A stretch of 64,000 bases of DNA from Bacteroidota bacterium. Its GTDB lineage: Bacteria > Bacteroidota > Bacteroidia > Bacteroidales > CAIXZF01. The notes beneath the pieces are model-generated. The model did no database searches. It worked only from the letters and a program-made list of their open reading frames with translations, and was not told the origin of the DNA. Every line of letters starts with the position of its first letter. Position 1 is the stretch's first letter. Of the stretch, positions 1-8,756 are shown one piece after another. The position numbers were made by a program, and so were the translations under genes. The stretch spans positions 1 through 64,000 of the forward strand of contig JAKLIX010000014.1 in NCBI GenBank assembly GCA_022709385.1. Direction: 5' to 3'.

Positions 1-250
1 CTCCCCAAAAGCGGTAATGAATTAACAAAGACTATGCTTCTAACGCAAAGACACAGATCGATTGCCCATTTGTTCGATGAAAACTTTTGGAATTCTTTTT
101 AGGGTGTCCCGGTGTCGAAGTCAGGAAAAGTTATAAAGTTAAACTGAACGCTTATTGGTATGCGAAGGCTGTGTTTACGGTGTCAGATGTGGACGTTTTC
201 TCTCCCGCTGTGCAAGGGTCAGGAAGCTGTTGATCTGAAAAGGAATCGTA
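1..250. other. intergenic, no gene seen
   Basis: No convincing reading frame, RNA gene or strong hairpin is visible in this stretch. It lies beyond the 3' end of the leftward PNGase F-like gene and continues outside the window. Confidence 0.5.
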
Positions 251-2749
251 TCAGAGAACGACCAGTTTTTTGATAAGGCTACCCTGGCCGGTATCCACTT
301 TCAGGAAGTACACGCCTTTCGGAAAGCGGCTGAGATCAAGGCTTTTCTCTTTGCCATCCCAGGTGAACACCATCATCTGGGTGGCAGTCGCATTGTAAAA
401 ACCTGCCCTGGAAGCGCTGAAGGCAGCCGGCCTGGAGGTACTCAGGGTAATCAGCCCGCTAGTCGGATTGGGGTATAAGGCCAGGTCGGCAGCCGAAACG
501 GACAGTCCGTCAACGATACCGGCTCCGAGGGGGTCGTCGGCGAATACCACCAGGTTGCAGGCAACATCCAGTGTCGGATTGAATCCGTCGCTGCAGTCGG
601 CACAGGTAACCCCCGTCACACAGTTCGGATTGTTCGGATGACAGTTGTCGAGGTACTGCGGGTAAAAAACGTATTTGAGTTCGATGTTCTGCCCTGAAAT
701 AAAAGAGCTCATGTCATAATCGAACCAGGGAGCGATGGAACCCGGGCACCAGCCGGCGCGGTTGTGGTACCAGGTGCCGTTCTGGGGCTGGCAGCCATCG
801 GGATTGGGATTACAGACTTTCCAGTTATGCTGTTCAAAGGTCTCCTGGTCGTTGATCCAGATATGATGGGTGGCGTTGTAAAACTCCGCCGCATTGCCCG
901 TATTCAGGGTTCCCCAGCCGTGGCCGGTGGAGACCAGCTTGAGTACGGCAGCCGCTGCATTGGAGGGAAAGCTGAAACCGACGGGCAGTACGGGCTGCAG
1001 ATTGGCATAATCCCCGAAAGGATAAATGTCTTTCCAGATTTCCTTTATCATGCTGAAGGGATGGGCCGGAATTCCTGCATGATAGTTCAGGCGAAGCTGA
1101 TACACAAAGCCATTGTCAAGGGTAGCGCAGTTCACCCGGAATTTGATTTTACCGTGAAGCAGCGACATGTAATCCGTCAGGTCGATGTGATGGGAACAGG
1201 GGACTCCGTAAGGTGTAATATACCGGATGATCTCAAACCATTGTCCGTCATGGCCCTGGGCATCCACACTGGCTACCCTGTCCCATTCCCCGCAGCCTCC
1301 CGTCGGACAGCTCACCTGGAGGACTGCCGAGATGCTGTCGAAAGCGCCGGTAAAACACGGCAATTCCGCATCGGCCGTCATGCCGGGCACATCAGGATTC
1401 AGCCAGATGCCGGAGAAAGCGGTTTTTTCCATGCTGAGCGTATCCGCTGTCACTGTAAACGCCAGCGTTTCGGTACCCGCGTACCCGTAATTGTTGTGAG
1501 CGGTCACGGTGAGGGTATAAGTGCCATAGGCCGGGGGCATCCACCAGGCGGTGTAATGCCCGTTCTGATGGTCCTGGGCGGGAACGGTCACACCGTCTAC
1601 TGCGAACGACAGGCTGCTGACATGAAACAGCCCGGGATAGGTGATGGTGGCAATGGCTGAGAGCTGTACCTGTTTGAGAGAAAGCAGATAACAATCTCCG
1701 GCCAGCGGACTCCGGATGTCTATTTCTGGCAGGTGGGTGGCGGGATCGAGCACCTGGAAGGAATTGATCACCGGGGCTGCCGGCGTATACTGCCCTCCGC
1801 CCGGTTGGGTGGCTTTCACCACAACCTGACCGGCCGCTCCCGTCAGGGTGATGGTATCCCCCGACACGGTGGCAGGACCGGACAGGACTTCGAAAAAGAC
1901 CTGCAGTCCGGAAGTAGCCGTGGCTGTGATGGTAAATGGCTGATCTGTTGTCAGTTTGTCCGGTATCTGTGGAAAAGATATGGCCTGGTAGCCGGGATTC
2001 AGCGTCCCTCCGAAGTTGGAAGTGTCGCCGGTAAGCGCGAAATTCATCAGGTCGGCATCCCTTTGCGGACTGCCCACTTCGCTCACCAGCTTGGTGATGG
2101 CGGTGTTGTTCCCTCCCGGCAGACCCTGGTTAAACTTGTAATAAAGCTGTAAACCGCTCTCCTGGCCGGTGAGTTCATTGGCCATCATATCCTGGATCTC
2201 AGCCTGTGTCAGCGCCTTGTTCCAAACACTCACCTCATCCACCCTTCCGCCGTAAACAAAATTGAATCCCCCCAGCAGGCTTTTTCCAATGGCAAAGGCC
2301 ATGTTGGAAACGGTGATCTGTCCGGAAGCTGCTGCACTGCCCTTCACGATGCCATTGGCATACAAGGTGATGCTGCTCCCGTCGTAAACCCAGGCAAAAT
2401 GCTGCCACATCTCGGGTACAATGGTATTGGCAGGAGCTACATATTCATGAAAACCCGCCGAGCTGATATACCTGCACTCAATGACCCCGTTGTTCAGGAT
2501 GATCATGTAAAAACCCTGGGTGCCTGAACGAAAGCCCATCATCCCCTGCCCATACCCCAGGGCATCGGTATAAAACCAACCTGTAATCGCAAAACCGGAA
2601 GCATTCTGGATATACTGTGAAGCATCCGGCAACTGGACAAAATCGTCAACCTTGTCGAAATGCAGGTACTGGTTCGACTGGGCACTGGTGAAGGATGGCA
2701 GGCAGGCTGCTAACGCCATCATACAAAAAAGTCGTAAAAAAGCCTTCAT
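251..2749 (-). CDS. secreted LamG + PNGase F-like protein with T9SS sorting domain
   Basis: 832 residues. A signal peptide (about residues 1-23) is followed by a LamG/concanavalin-like domain (about 26-245), an Ig-like linker region (about 255-435) and a region resembling peptide-N-glycosidase F (about 440-735). Family landmarks are GCGEWDR near 485-491, ITPYG at 511-515, an acidic AAEF segment near 620-623 and NRAGWCPG near 663-670. The aspartate of EWD (D490) and the glutamate of AAEF (E622) match the positions of PNGase F D60 and E206. The equivalent of E118 is not obvious, so deglycosylating activity is uncertain. The C-terminus carries a T9SS type A sorting domain (LALYPNPTSG onward), so the product should be exported across the outer membrane. 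It is a paralogue of the gene at 4708-8160, on the other side of glyS. Role inferred: surface or secreted glycan/glycoprotein binding or processing. Confidence 0.8.
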   Translation of the reverse strand: MKAFLRLFCMMALAACLPSFTSAQSNQYLHFDKVDDFVQLPDASQYIQNASGFAITGWFYTDALGYGQGMMGFRSGTQGFYMIILNNGVIECRYISSAGFHEYVAPANTIVPEMWQHFAWVYDGSSITLYANGIVKGSAAASGQITVSNMAFAIGKSLLGGFNFVYGGRVDEVSVWNKALTQAEIQDMMANELTGQESGLQLYYKFNQGLPGGNNTAITKLVSEVGSPQRDADLMNFALTGDTSNFGGTLNPGYQAISFPQIPDKLTTDQPFTITATATSGLQVFFEVLSGPATVSGDTITLTGAAGQVVVKATQPGGGQYTPAAPVINSFQVLDPATHLPEIDIRSPLAGDCYLLSLKQVQLSAIATITYPGLFHVSSLSFAVDGVTVPAQDHQNGHYTAWWMPPAYGTYTLTVTAHNNYGYAGTETLAFTVTADTLSMEKTAFSGIWLNPDVPGMTADAELPCFTGAFDSISAVLQVSCPTGGCGEWDRVASVDAQGHDGQWFEIIRYITPYGVPCSHHIDLTDYMSLLHGKIKFRVNCATLDNGFVYQLRLNYHAGIPAHPFSMIKEIWKDIYPFGDYANLQPVLPVGFSFPSNAAAAVLKLVSTGHGWGTLNTGNAAEFYNATHHIWINDQETFEQHNWKVCNPNPDGCQPQNGTWYHNRAGWCPGSIAPWFDYDMSSFISGQNIELKYVFYPQYLDNCHPNNPNCVTGVTCADCSDGFNPTLDVACNLVVFADDPLGAGIVDGLSVSAADLALYPNPTSGLITLSTSRPAAFSASRAGFYNATATQMMVFTWDGKEKSLDLSRFPKGVYFLKVDTGQGSLIKKLVVL

Positions 2750-2818
2750 GATCTGAAAATGATTAATTGTGAAAGTAAATGTACAAAAAAAACGACAGGC
2801 GATGTGCAGGATGCCTCG

Positions 2819-4363
2819 TTACATGGCCGGCAGAGGTTTATAATTGGTTTTCAATCGTTTGGAAATGATGTCAGCAATTTCTTCGATGGAAATCCTGTCC
2901 TGTTTCATGCTGTCGCGCTCCCTGATGGTGACTGTATTGTCGGTCAGGGTCTGGTGATCCACGGTAATGCAGTAAGGGGTTCCGATGGCATCCTGTCTTC
3001 TGTAACGGCGGCCGATAGCGTCTTTCTCGTCGTACTGGCAGAGATAATCGAACATCAGGCTGTCCATGATCTCCCTGGCTTTCTCAGGCAGTCCGTCTTT
3101 CTTCACAAGCGGAAGCACCGCTGCTTTTATGGGAGCCAGCATGGGTGGGATCCGCATGACGACGCGCTCTGAGCCGTCTTCAAGCCGCTCCTCGGTGTAT
3201 GCATGGCTCAGGATGGCAAGAAAAGTGCGGTCCAGTCCGATGGAGGTCTCAACCACATAAGGGACATAACTTTCATTCAGCTCCGGATCGAAATATTGCA
3301 GTTTCTTGCCGGAATACTGCTGGTGATTGCCAAGATCGAAATCGGTACGGGAATGGATCCCTTCCAGTTCCTTAAAACCGATGGCAAACTCAAATTCGAT
3401 ATCGGCGGCGGCATTGGCGTAATGTGCCAGTTTTTCATGGTCATGAAAACGGTACTTTTCGGCCGGGATGCCCAGGGAATGATGCCAGCGCATCCGCTCC
3501 GACTTCCAGTACTCATACCACTTCATCTCCTCACCCGGCCTGACGAAAAACTGCATTTCCATCTGCTCAAACTCGCGCATCCTGAAGATAAACTGCCTTG
3601 CCACGATCTCGTTTCGGAAAGCTTTTCCGGTCTGGGCGATGCCAAAAGGGATTTTCATGCGCCCCGACTTCTGTACATTCAGGAAATTGACAAAGATCCC
3701 CTGAGCCGTCTCAGGCCTTAAATACACTGAGTTCGCCTCCCCGCTCACCGATCCGAGCTGGGTAGAAAACATCAGGTTGAACTGCCTCACCTCTGTCCAG
3801 TTGCGGCTTCCCGACAGGGGACATACGATACCGAGTTCTTCAATCAGGGCCTTGACATCCGCAAGGTCGCCACGTTCCAGTGCAGTGTAGAACCTTGCTT
3901 TGATATCCTTTATTTTCCCGTTGTATTCAAGTACTTTGGGACTGGTATTCCGGTATTGCTCCTCATTGAAGGCCTCCCCGAAACGTCCGGCGGCCTTGTC
4001 CACTTCCTTCTCAACCTTCTCCTCCAGCTTCGCCAGATAATCTTCCACCAGGACATCCGCACGGTAGCGCTTTTTGGAATCCTTGTTGTCGATCATCGGG
4101 TCGTTGAAGGCATCCACATGGCCGGAAGCTTTCCACACCGTGGGATGCATAAAGATGGCGGCATCGAGGCCGACGATGTTTTCATGGTACTGCACCATGG
4201 CCTTCCACCAGCACTCCCTGATATTGTTTTTCAGTTCAACCCCATACTGCCCGTAGTCGTAAACAGCGCTCATCCCGTCGTAGATCTCGGATGAAGGGAA
4301 GACAAAACCGTATTCTTTCGCGTGCGAAATGATCTTTTTAAACAGTTCTTCGTTGTTTGCCAT
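2819..4363 (-). CDS. glyS: glycyl-tRNA synthetase, alpha2 type
   Basis: 514 residues, class II aminoacyl-tRNA synthetase that charges tRNA-Gly. Visible landmarks: YLRPETAQGIF at about 214-224, the motif 2 region FRNEI at 249-253 followed by a FRMREFEQMEMQFF-like stretch, and a C-terminal anticodon-binding domain beginning near RIPPMLAPIKAAVLPL. This is the single-chain homodimeric form, not the alpha/beta two-gene form. The frame is open further upstream, but the extra 47 residues resemble no GlyRS. The ATG at 4363 (MANNEELFKK) gives the family's usual length and is preferred. A TAtcTTTG box lies 23-31 bases upstream of that ATG (4386-4394), which would give a short leader. Cytoplasmic housekeeping enzyme. 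Confidence 0.96.
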   Translation of the reverse strand: MANNEELFKKIISHAKEYGFVFPSSEIYDGMSAVYDYGQYGVELKNNIRECWWKAMVQYHENIVGLDAAIFMHPTVWKASGHVDAFNDPMIDNKDSKKRYRADVLVEDYLAKLEEKVEKEVDKAAGRFGEAFNEEQYRNTSPKVLEYNGKIKDIKARFYTALERGDLADVKALIEELGIVCPLSGSRNWTEVRQFNLMFSTQLGSVSGEANSVYLRPETAQGIFVNFLNVQKSGRMKIPFGIAQTGKAFRNEIVARQFIFRMREFEQMEMQFFVRPGEEMKWYEYWKSERMRWHHSLGIPAEKYRFHDHEKLAHYANAAADIEFEFAIGFKELEGIHSRTDFDLGNHQQYSGKKLQYFDPELNESYVPYVVETSIGLDRTFLAILSHAYTEERLEDGSERVVMRIPPMLAPIKAAVLPLVKKDGLPEKAREIMDSLMFDYLCQYDEKDAIGRRYRRQDAIGTPYCITVDHQTLTDNTVTIRERDSMKQDRISIEEIADIISKRLKTNYKPLPAM

Positions 4364-4385
4364 AAGTCCTTGCGTATTTCGGGCG

Positions 4386-4394
4386 GCAAAGATA
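4386..4394 (-). promoter_or_regulatory. candidate -7 box for glyS
   Basis: Read on the minus strand the bases are TATCTTTGC, matching the Bacteroidota TAnnTTTG box. No TTTG is found at the expected 19-21 base distance; the nearest is 25 bases away. The call therefore rests on the -7 box and its position just upstream of the chosen start. Confidence 0.4.
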
Positions 4395-4547
4395 GGGAAA
4401 ATCACGTTGAACGGAAGGGCAAACAAGAATCCCGGGATGCAGGGCTGATCAGGGTGTCTCGTCCTAAAAAAGGTTAACAATTTAATTCTTAATCCTGGTA
4501 TCAATTTACAACCATTGCTTCCAACATTCCCCGCCTTATCACTTCAC

Positions 4548-4582
4548 CACGCAACGTGCACAAGCGCACACGCGCACAAGCC
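4548..4582. repeat. CA/CG-rich low-complexity tract
   Basis: A tract built of GTGCAC, GCGCAC and ACACGCGC units. Similar tracts occur at 27119-27153, 31653-31692 and 33671-33696, where they begin a longer promoter-bearing repeat. This copy lacks the rest of that repeat. Confidence 0.5.
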
Positions 4583-4707
4583 ACCTAAACCCCATTGCCT
4601 GATCCCTATCATGTATCCAATCTCCCGCTGAGGCAATTTTTTATATCTTCGTTCCACTACATTTCATCCTTCTAAAAAATGCCTATTTTGCAAACAAATT
4701 TTCCACT

Positions 4708-7700
4708 ATGAAACTGCGCAAGCTGTACTTTTCTCTGATCCCGGCCTGTATTATTTTCTTCAACACCATGCTGGTCGCTGGCCCGGGCGATACCGTGGTG
4801 GTGAAAACCTTCCGTTTCGATACCAGCATGCGGCAGGGTGTTTTCCAGTTCCCGGATAATCCGGGCCAGAGCTGGGAGAAGATCCTGATGCTTTACAGCA
4901 TGAGGTGCAAGAACGGCCTGGTGTCCAATTCCACCTATCCCAACCAGGGTTGCGGGGAGTGGGACTATAACTGTTTTACCTACCTGGTGGATTCTACGCA
5001 GACTGATTCCCTTAGAACAATACGCAACTCCCACGATATCAGTTCGTTCAGCGGAACGCTCTTCCCTTATACCACCCAGCCTGTCTATTCCTGGACGCTG
5101 TATCAGCAGCAACAGGTCACATGTGACACATTATACAGCCAGGACACAACACTGATCGGCAATGCTGCCGGTAACCTGCCCCATCCGCTGGCAACCGCTG
5201 CGGCCTGCGGCAAGGCACAATACCTTTGGAGAGCCGCAGAACTCTCGGCGGCAGGAATGACCGCCGGACCTGTCTCAGCCCTCAGGCTGAAAATCACCAA
5301 TCCCGGCAGTGATGCCCGTTTTCTGAGGATCAAACTGAAACTGCTATTACAGGATAGCCTCAACCACGACGCCCCGGTACTCGACAGCCTGTCGGAAGCC
5401 TATTTCCTGAATACTTCCTTTCCTGCCGACGGCTGGATCACTTTCCGTTTCCATCAGCCTTTCCACTGGGACGGATTATCGAACCTGCTGGCAGAATTCA
5501 GCTTTAGCGGACCTGCAGGAGGAACCGACAACCTTGTGTCCGTCCATGATGCCGGTTTCACGGCAGGCCTTGTCAATTTTGAGCCCGATGCCTGCCTCCG
5601 GTTTAGTGGCGGAATCCAGGTGATGAAAGTGAACCCTGCTTTTTTCCCGCAGGTCACTGATAAGATCAGTATCGCATTCTGGTGCAAGGGAGATCCCGCC
5701 AAACTTCCGGCCAACACCAGCATCATGGAAGCCGTGGATGCATCGGGCAAGCGCCAGGTCAACATCCACCTGCCCTGGGGTAATTCACGCATTTACTGGG
5801 ACTGTGGCAATGATGGCAGCAATTATGACCGCATCGACAAAGATGCCGGCCCGGAAGAGATCGAAGGTCGCTGGAATTTCTGGACTTTCACCAAAAATGC
5901 CGTCAGCGGGGAGATGAAGATCTTTAAGAATGCCCAGCTCTGGGCAAGCGGAACCGGCAAAACCAAACCCATCACACTCAGCAGGTGGATCTGCGGCGCA
6001 TCAGTGAACGGAAGCAACCCCTACTACGGCATGCTCGACGAACTGAGCATCTGGAACACCGATCTTGACAGCGCCGGTATTGCCCGGATCATGTACCGCA
6101 ATGTTGAAGCCACCCATCCGGCATACGGCCACCTGATGGCCTTCTACCGCTTCAATGAAGCCGCAGGCACCATCGCCTCCGACTCCGGTCCGCTGGCCGT
6201 CACTTCCTCCCTCATCAATCCCGGCTGGCATCCATACAGGGGCGAAGCACTTATGCATAACTTCACTCCTACGGAATGGCGGCCGGATGTGGTGTTCGTC
6301 AACAGCGTCTGCGATACCAGCCTGTTGCTGATTCCCCAGACCGACTCAAGCCTGCTGGTGCCGAGCTCCGTCATCTCCTACGAGGTCATCTCCAACAACC
6401 TGTTTGTGATCGACACCATCTATGTCTGGCCTGCCGGATATGCTTACATCAGCAGCCCGGACGGAAGCCTGCTCGATTCGATACCCGTGACGGCGGAAGA
6501 CAGCATCCAGCTTACCCAGCTTACCTATTACCAGCGCAGGCCCATGCGGGTGGAACTGATCAACTTCATCACGCCATACGGTCTTGGCCTTAACCTCAAC
6601 GGCCTCACCGGCCGAACCTGGATCTTCGATGTCACCGACTACGCACCCGTCCTGAAGGGTCCCCGCTTTATGGCCATGTCCGACGGTATCTACCAGGAAG
6701 ACAATGACATCACTTTTGTGTTTTATGAAGGAAGCCCGGTCAGGGAAGTGATGTCACTGCAACAGATCTGGCCGAGTGGAAGCTGGGTATCTCCTTCATA
6801 CAATGACATTTACAACGACAAGTATTTCGAAGCCAGGGATATCAAGCTGCCGGGAGATGCAGACCAGTTCAAGGTCAGGTCGGCCATCAGCGGTCACGGA
6901 CAACAGGGCGAGTTCGTACCGCGAACCCACAGCCTCACCCTTAACGATACTGTCAACTTTCCCTTCCAGGTCTGGAAACACTGTTCCGACAACCCCATCT
7001 ACCCCCAGGGCGGTACCTGGGTCTACGAACGTGCAGGCTGGTGCCCCGGAGCCGTGGTGGATACCAGGGAATTTGAACTCACTCCCCTGGTGACGCCAGG
7101 CCAGGACATCCGCCTCGATTACAGCCTTCCCTACAATATGAACCCCGGCGCTTCCAATTACAGGGTGAACCACCAGCTGGTATGCTACGCTCCTCCTTCC
7201 TTTGAACTTGATGCCCGCCTGGAATATGTAAAACAACCCAGCGACCGGACAGAATTCATGCGGCTGAACCCCCTCTGCAACCAGCCACTTGTCGGATTCC
7301 GCAATACCGGCAGCACCCCGCTCACCTCACTCGATGTGGTTTACGGGCGCCAGGGCGGGACACTCTCGACTTTCAACTGGACGGGCAACCTCGCCTTCAA
7401 CGAATTACAGGAAGTGTCACTCCCCATGCCCGACTGGAACAGCAGCAACAGCGACTGCTTTATTGCTTACGTGACAAATCCCAACGGCGGCAGCGACCAG
7501 TATGCCTACAATGACTCTGTCTGTTCGAAATTCATTCCCAGTCAGGCCTGGCCCAATAACCTGGTTGTTGAACTGAAAGCCAACAACCGGCCGTGGGAAA
7601 ATTATCTCATCCTGCTCAACAGCAACGGCGACACCGTACTCTATCACAACAACCTCACTGCCAACCAGATATATCGCGACACCCTCGATTTGCCCGACGA

Positions 7701-8160
7701 CTGTTACACCATCAGGGTTTTCGATTCCGGTGACGACGGTCTCAGCTTCTGGGCCAATACCGCGCAGGGAACAGGGTACTGCCGGATCATCAGCAGCCTG
7801 AACAATACCATATACAAATCTTTCAACCCCGACTTTGGCGACAACATCTACCTGCAGTTCAGGGTGGAACTGGCCCTCGGACTCCCGGAAACCGCGACAG
7901 AAGGCAGACCGGATCTCAGTCTCTATCCCAATCCGGTGGCAGATGTGTTACGGATTGATTACAAGGGAATGACGGGAGGCAGCCTGCAGCTGTCCCTCAT
8001 CAGCATCACCGGACAAATCATGCTGGAAGAAACGCACAGACTGGATGAGGCGGACGGAAGCCTGTTGATCGGTACGGCCGGCATACCGGCCGGCACTTAC
8101 GTGCTTGGGATGAAACACGGTACCTTCAGGGAGCATCGTAAAATCGTGCTGCTGAAATGA
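4708..8160 (+). CDS. secreted PNGase F-like protein with inserted LamG domain, T9SS sorting
   Basis: 1150 residues with a signal peptide (about 1-24). The PNGase F-like signature begins early, with GCGEWDYN at 81-88 (D86 at the PNGase F D60 position). The remaining landmarks appear only after a long insertion: ITPYG at 621-625, a GEFVPRTHSL segment with E735 at the PNGase F E206 position, and ERAGWCPGA further on. The insertion contains a LamG-like domain (about 295-500, with DELSIWN-type LamG ending). The C-terminal region has a DUF-like segment rich in Asn/Asp, then a T9SS type A sorting domain (LSLYPNPVAD onward). It is a paralogue of the gene at 251-2749 with a different domain order. Predicted secreted or surface-attached. 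Enzymatic activity is uncertain. Confidence 0.8.
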   Translation: MKLRKLYFSLIPACIIFFNTMLVAGPGDTVVVKTFRFDTSMRQGVFQFPDNPGQSWEKILMLYSMRCKNGLVSNSTYPNQGCGEWDYNCFTYLVDSTQTDSLRTIRNSHDISSFSGTLFPYTTQPVYSWTLYQQQQVTCDTLYSQDTTLIGNAAGNLPHPLATAAACGKAQYLWRAAELSAAGMTAGPVSALRLKITNPGSDARFLRIKLKLLLQDSLNHDAPVLDSLSEAYFLNTSFPADGWITFRFHQPFHWDGLSNLLAEFSFSGPAGGTDNLVSVHDAGFTAGLVNFEPDACLRFSGGIQVMKVNPAFFPQVTDKISIAFWCKGDPAKLPANTSIMEAVDASGKRQVNIHLPWGNSRIYWDCGNDGSNYDRIDKDAGPEEIEGRWNFWTFTKNAVSGEMKIFKNAQLWASGTGKTKPITLSRWICGASVNGSNPYYGMLDELSIWNTDLDSAGIARIMYRNVEATHPAYGHLMAFYRFNEAAGTIASDSGPLAVTSSLINPGWHPYRGEALMHNFTPTEWRPDVVFVNSVCDTSLLLIPQTDSSLLVPSSVISYEVISNNLFVIDTIYVWPAGYAYISSPDGSLLDSIPVTAEDSIQLTQLTYYQRRPMRVELINFITPYGLGLNLNGLTGRTWIFDVTDYAPVLKGPRFMAMSDGIYQEDNDITFVFYEGSPVREVMSLQQIWPSGSWVSPSYNDIYNDKYFEARDIKLPGDADQFKVRSAISGHGQQGEFVPRTHSLTLNDTVNFPFQVWKHCSDNPIYPQGGTWVYERAGWCPGAVVDTREFELTPLVTPGQDIRLDYSLPYNMNPGASNYRVNHQLVCYAPPSFELDARLEYVKQPSDRTEFMRLNPLCNQPLVGFRNTGSTPLTSLDVVYGRQGGTLSTFNWTGNLAFNELQEVSLPMPDWNSSNSDCFIAYVTNPNGGSDQYAYNDSVCSKFIPSQAWPNNLVVELKANNRPWENYLILLNSNGDTVLYHNNLTANQIYRDTLDLPDDCYTIRVFDSGDDGLSFWANTAQGTGYCRIISSLNNTIYKSFNPDFGDNIYLQFRVELALGLPETATEGRPDLSLYPNPVADVLRIDYKGMTGGSLQLSLISITGQIMLEETHRLDEADGSLLIGTAGIPAGTYVLGMKHGTFREHRKIVLLK

Positions 8161-8207
8161 CATTCCGTATGGAGTGCAAATTGAACACCCTGCTATGTCA
8201 TTGTTTC

Positions 8208-8227
8208 GCTCCTGCGGAGCTGTTTTT
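8208..8227 (+). terminator. candidate intrinsic terminator
   Basis: A perfect hairpin GCTCC-TGC-GGAGC (8208-8220) is followed by TGTTTTT, 48 bases after the stop codon of the PNGase F-like gene. The stem is short, so the call is moderate. Confidence 0.45.
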
Positions 8228-8472
8228 GAACGATTTCATACATGGTAAAACAAATGGAAAGCTGCAGCGCAACGTCTGATCAGTAAAAATCTTATCAGAG
8301 CCCATCGCACGGAATGCACCACCTGCCCTGAGTGAGAATGTGAATCTTTCCCATGCGGAACCCATGCTGTTTATACGCATGATGTCGACGATTTTGTGTC
8401 ATTGGTACAAAAATTTTTGTCAGGAGCGTCTCCAGGGATTATCTTTATCAATAAATAAAGGAGGATCACATC

Positions 8473-8649
8473 ATGGAATACAGGGTACACCGCATTGAAG
8501 TCAACAAATCAAACATGCAGGAAAAACTGGAAAACCTGCTGAGGGGATTAAAAGGAGAGCTTGTTTCTATTACTCCTTATGTCACAACCTTTTTTCTCTT
8601 TTACGGATCCAGGGTGGAATATCTGCTTGTGGTGGAGAAAATAAGCTGA
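8473..8649 (+). CDS. small conserved-looking protein, 58 residues
   Basis: The frame starts MEYRVHRIEV and ends LLVVEKIS. It is preceded at 8456-8463 by a strong Shine-Dalgarno-like AAGGAGG, unusual next to neighbours that lack one, 9-10 bases before the ATG. The shape (short beta strand, helix NMQEKLENLLRGLKG, then beta strands ending in LLVVEK) recalls small DUF4177-type proteins that report as hypothetical. No signal peptide or membrane segment. Function unknown. It lies alone between two secreted-protein genes. The confidence is for it being a real gene. Confidence 0.65.
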   Translation: MEYRVHRIEVNKSNMQEKLENLLRGLKGELVSITPYVTTFFLFYGSRVEYLLVVEKIS

Positions 8650-8673
8650 TTGCCGCGTAGGGCCGGAATCAGC

Positions 8674-8705
8674 TTTCGTATCGAAATGTTTTTGTTGTAT
8701 TTTTG
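8674..8705 (+). promoter_or_regulatory. Bacteroidota-type promoter for SBBP gene
   Basis: TTTC (8674-8677), 20 bases, then TATTTTTG (8698-8705), matching the TTTG-N19/21-TAnnTTTG pattern with one mismatch in the -33 box. The downstream ATG at 8757 leaves a leader of about 45 bases. Confidence 0.6.
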
Positions 8706-8756
8706 TCCCGGCTCACTCCCCTGCATGAGTAACAGAAACATTTCATCATCACTGAT

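Larger units (their letters stand above)
4364..4707. other. intergenic region between divergent glyS and PNGase F-like gene
   Basis: 344 bases with no supported gene. It should hold the start signals of both divergent genes. It also contains a purine-pyrimidine alternating, GC-rich tract at 4548-4582 of the same kind as tracts at 27.1, 31.7 and 33.7 kb. Confidence 0.6.
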
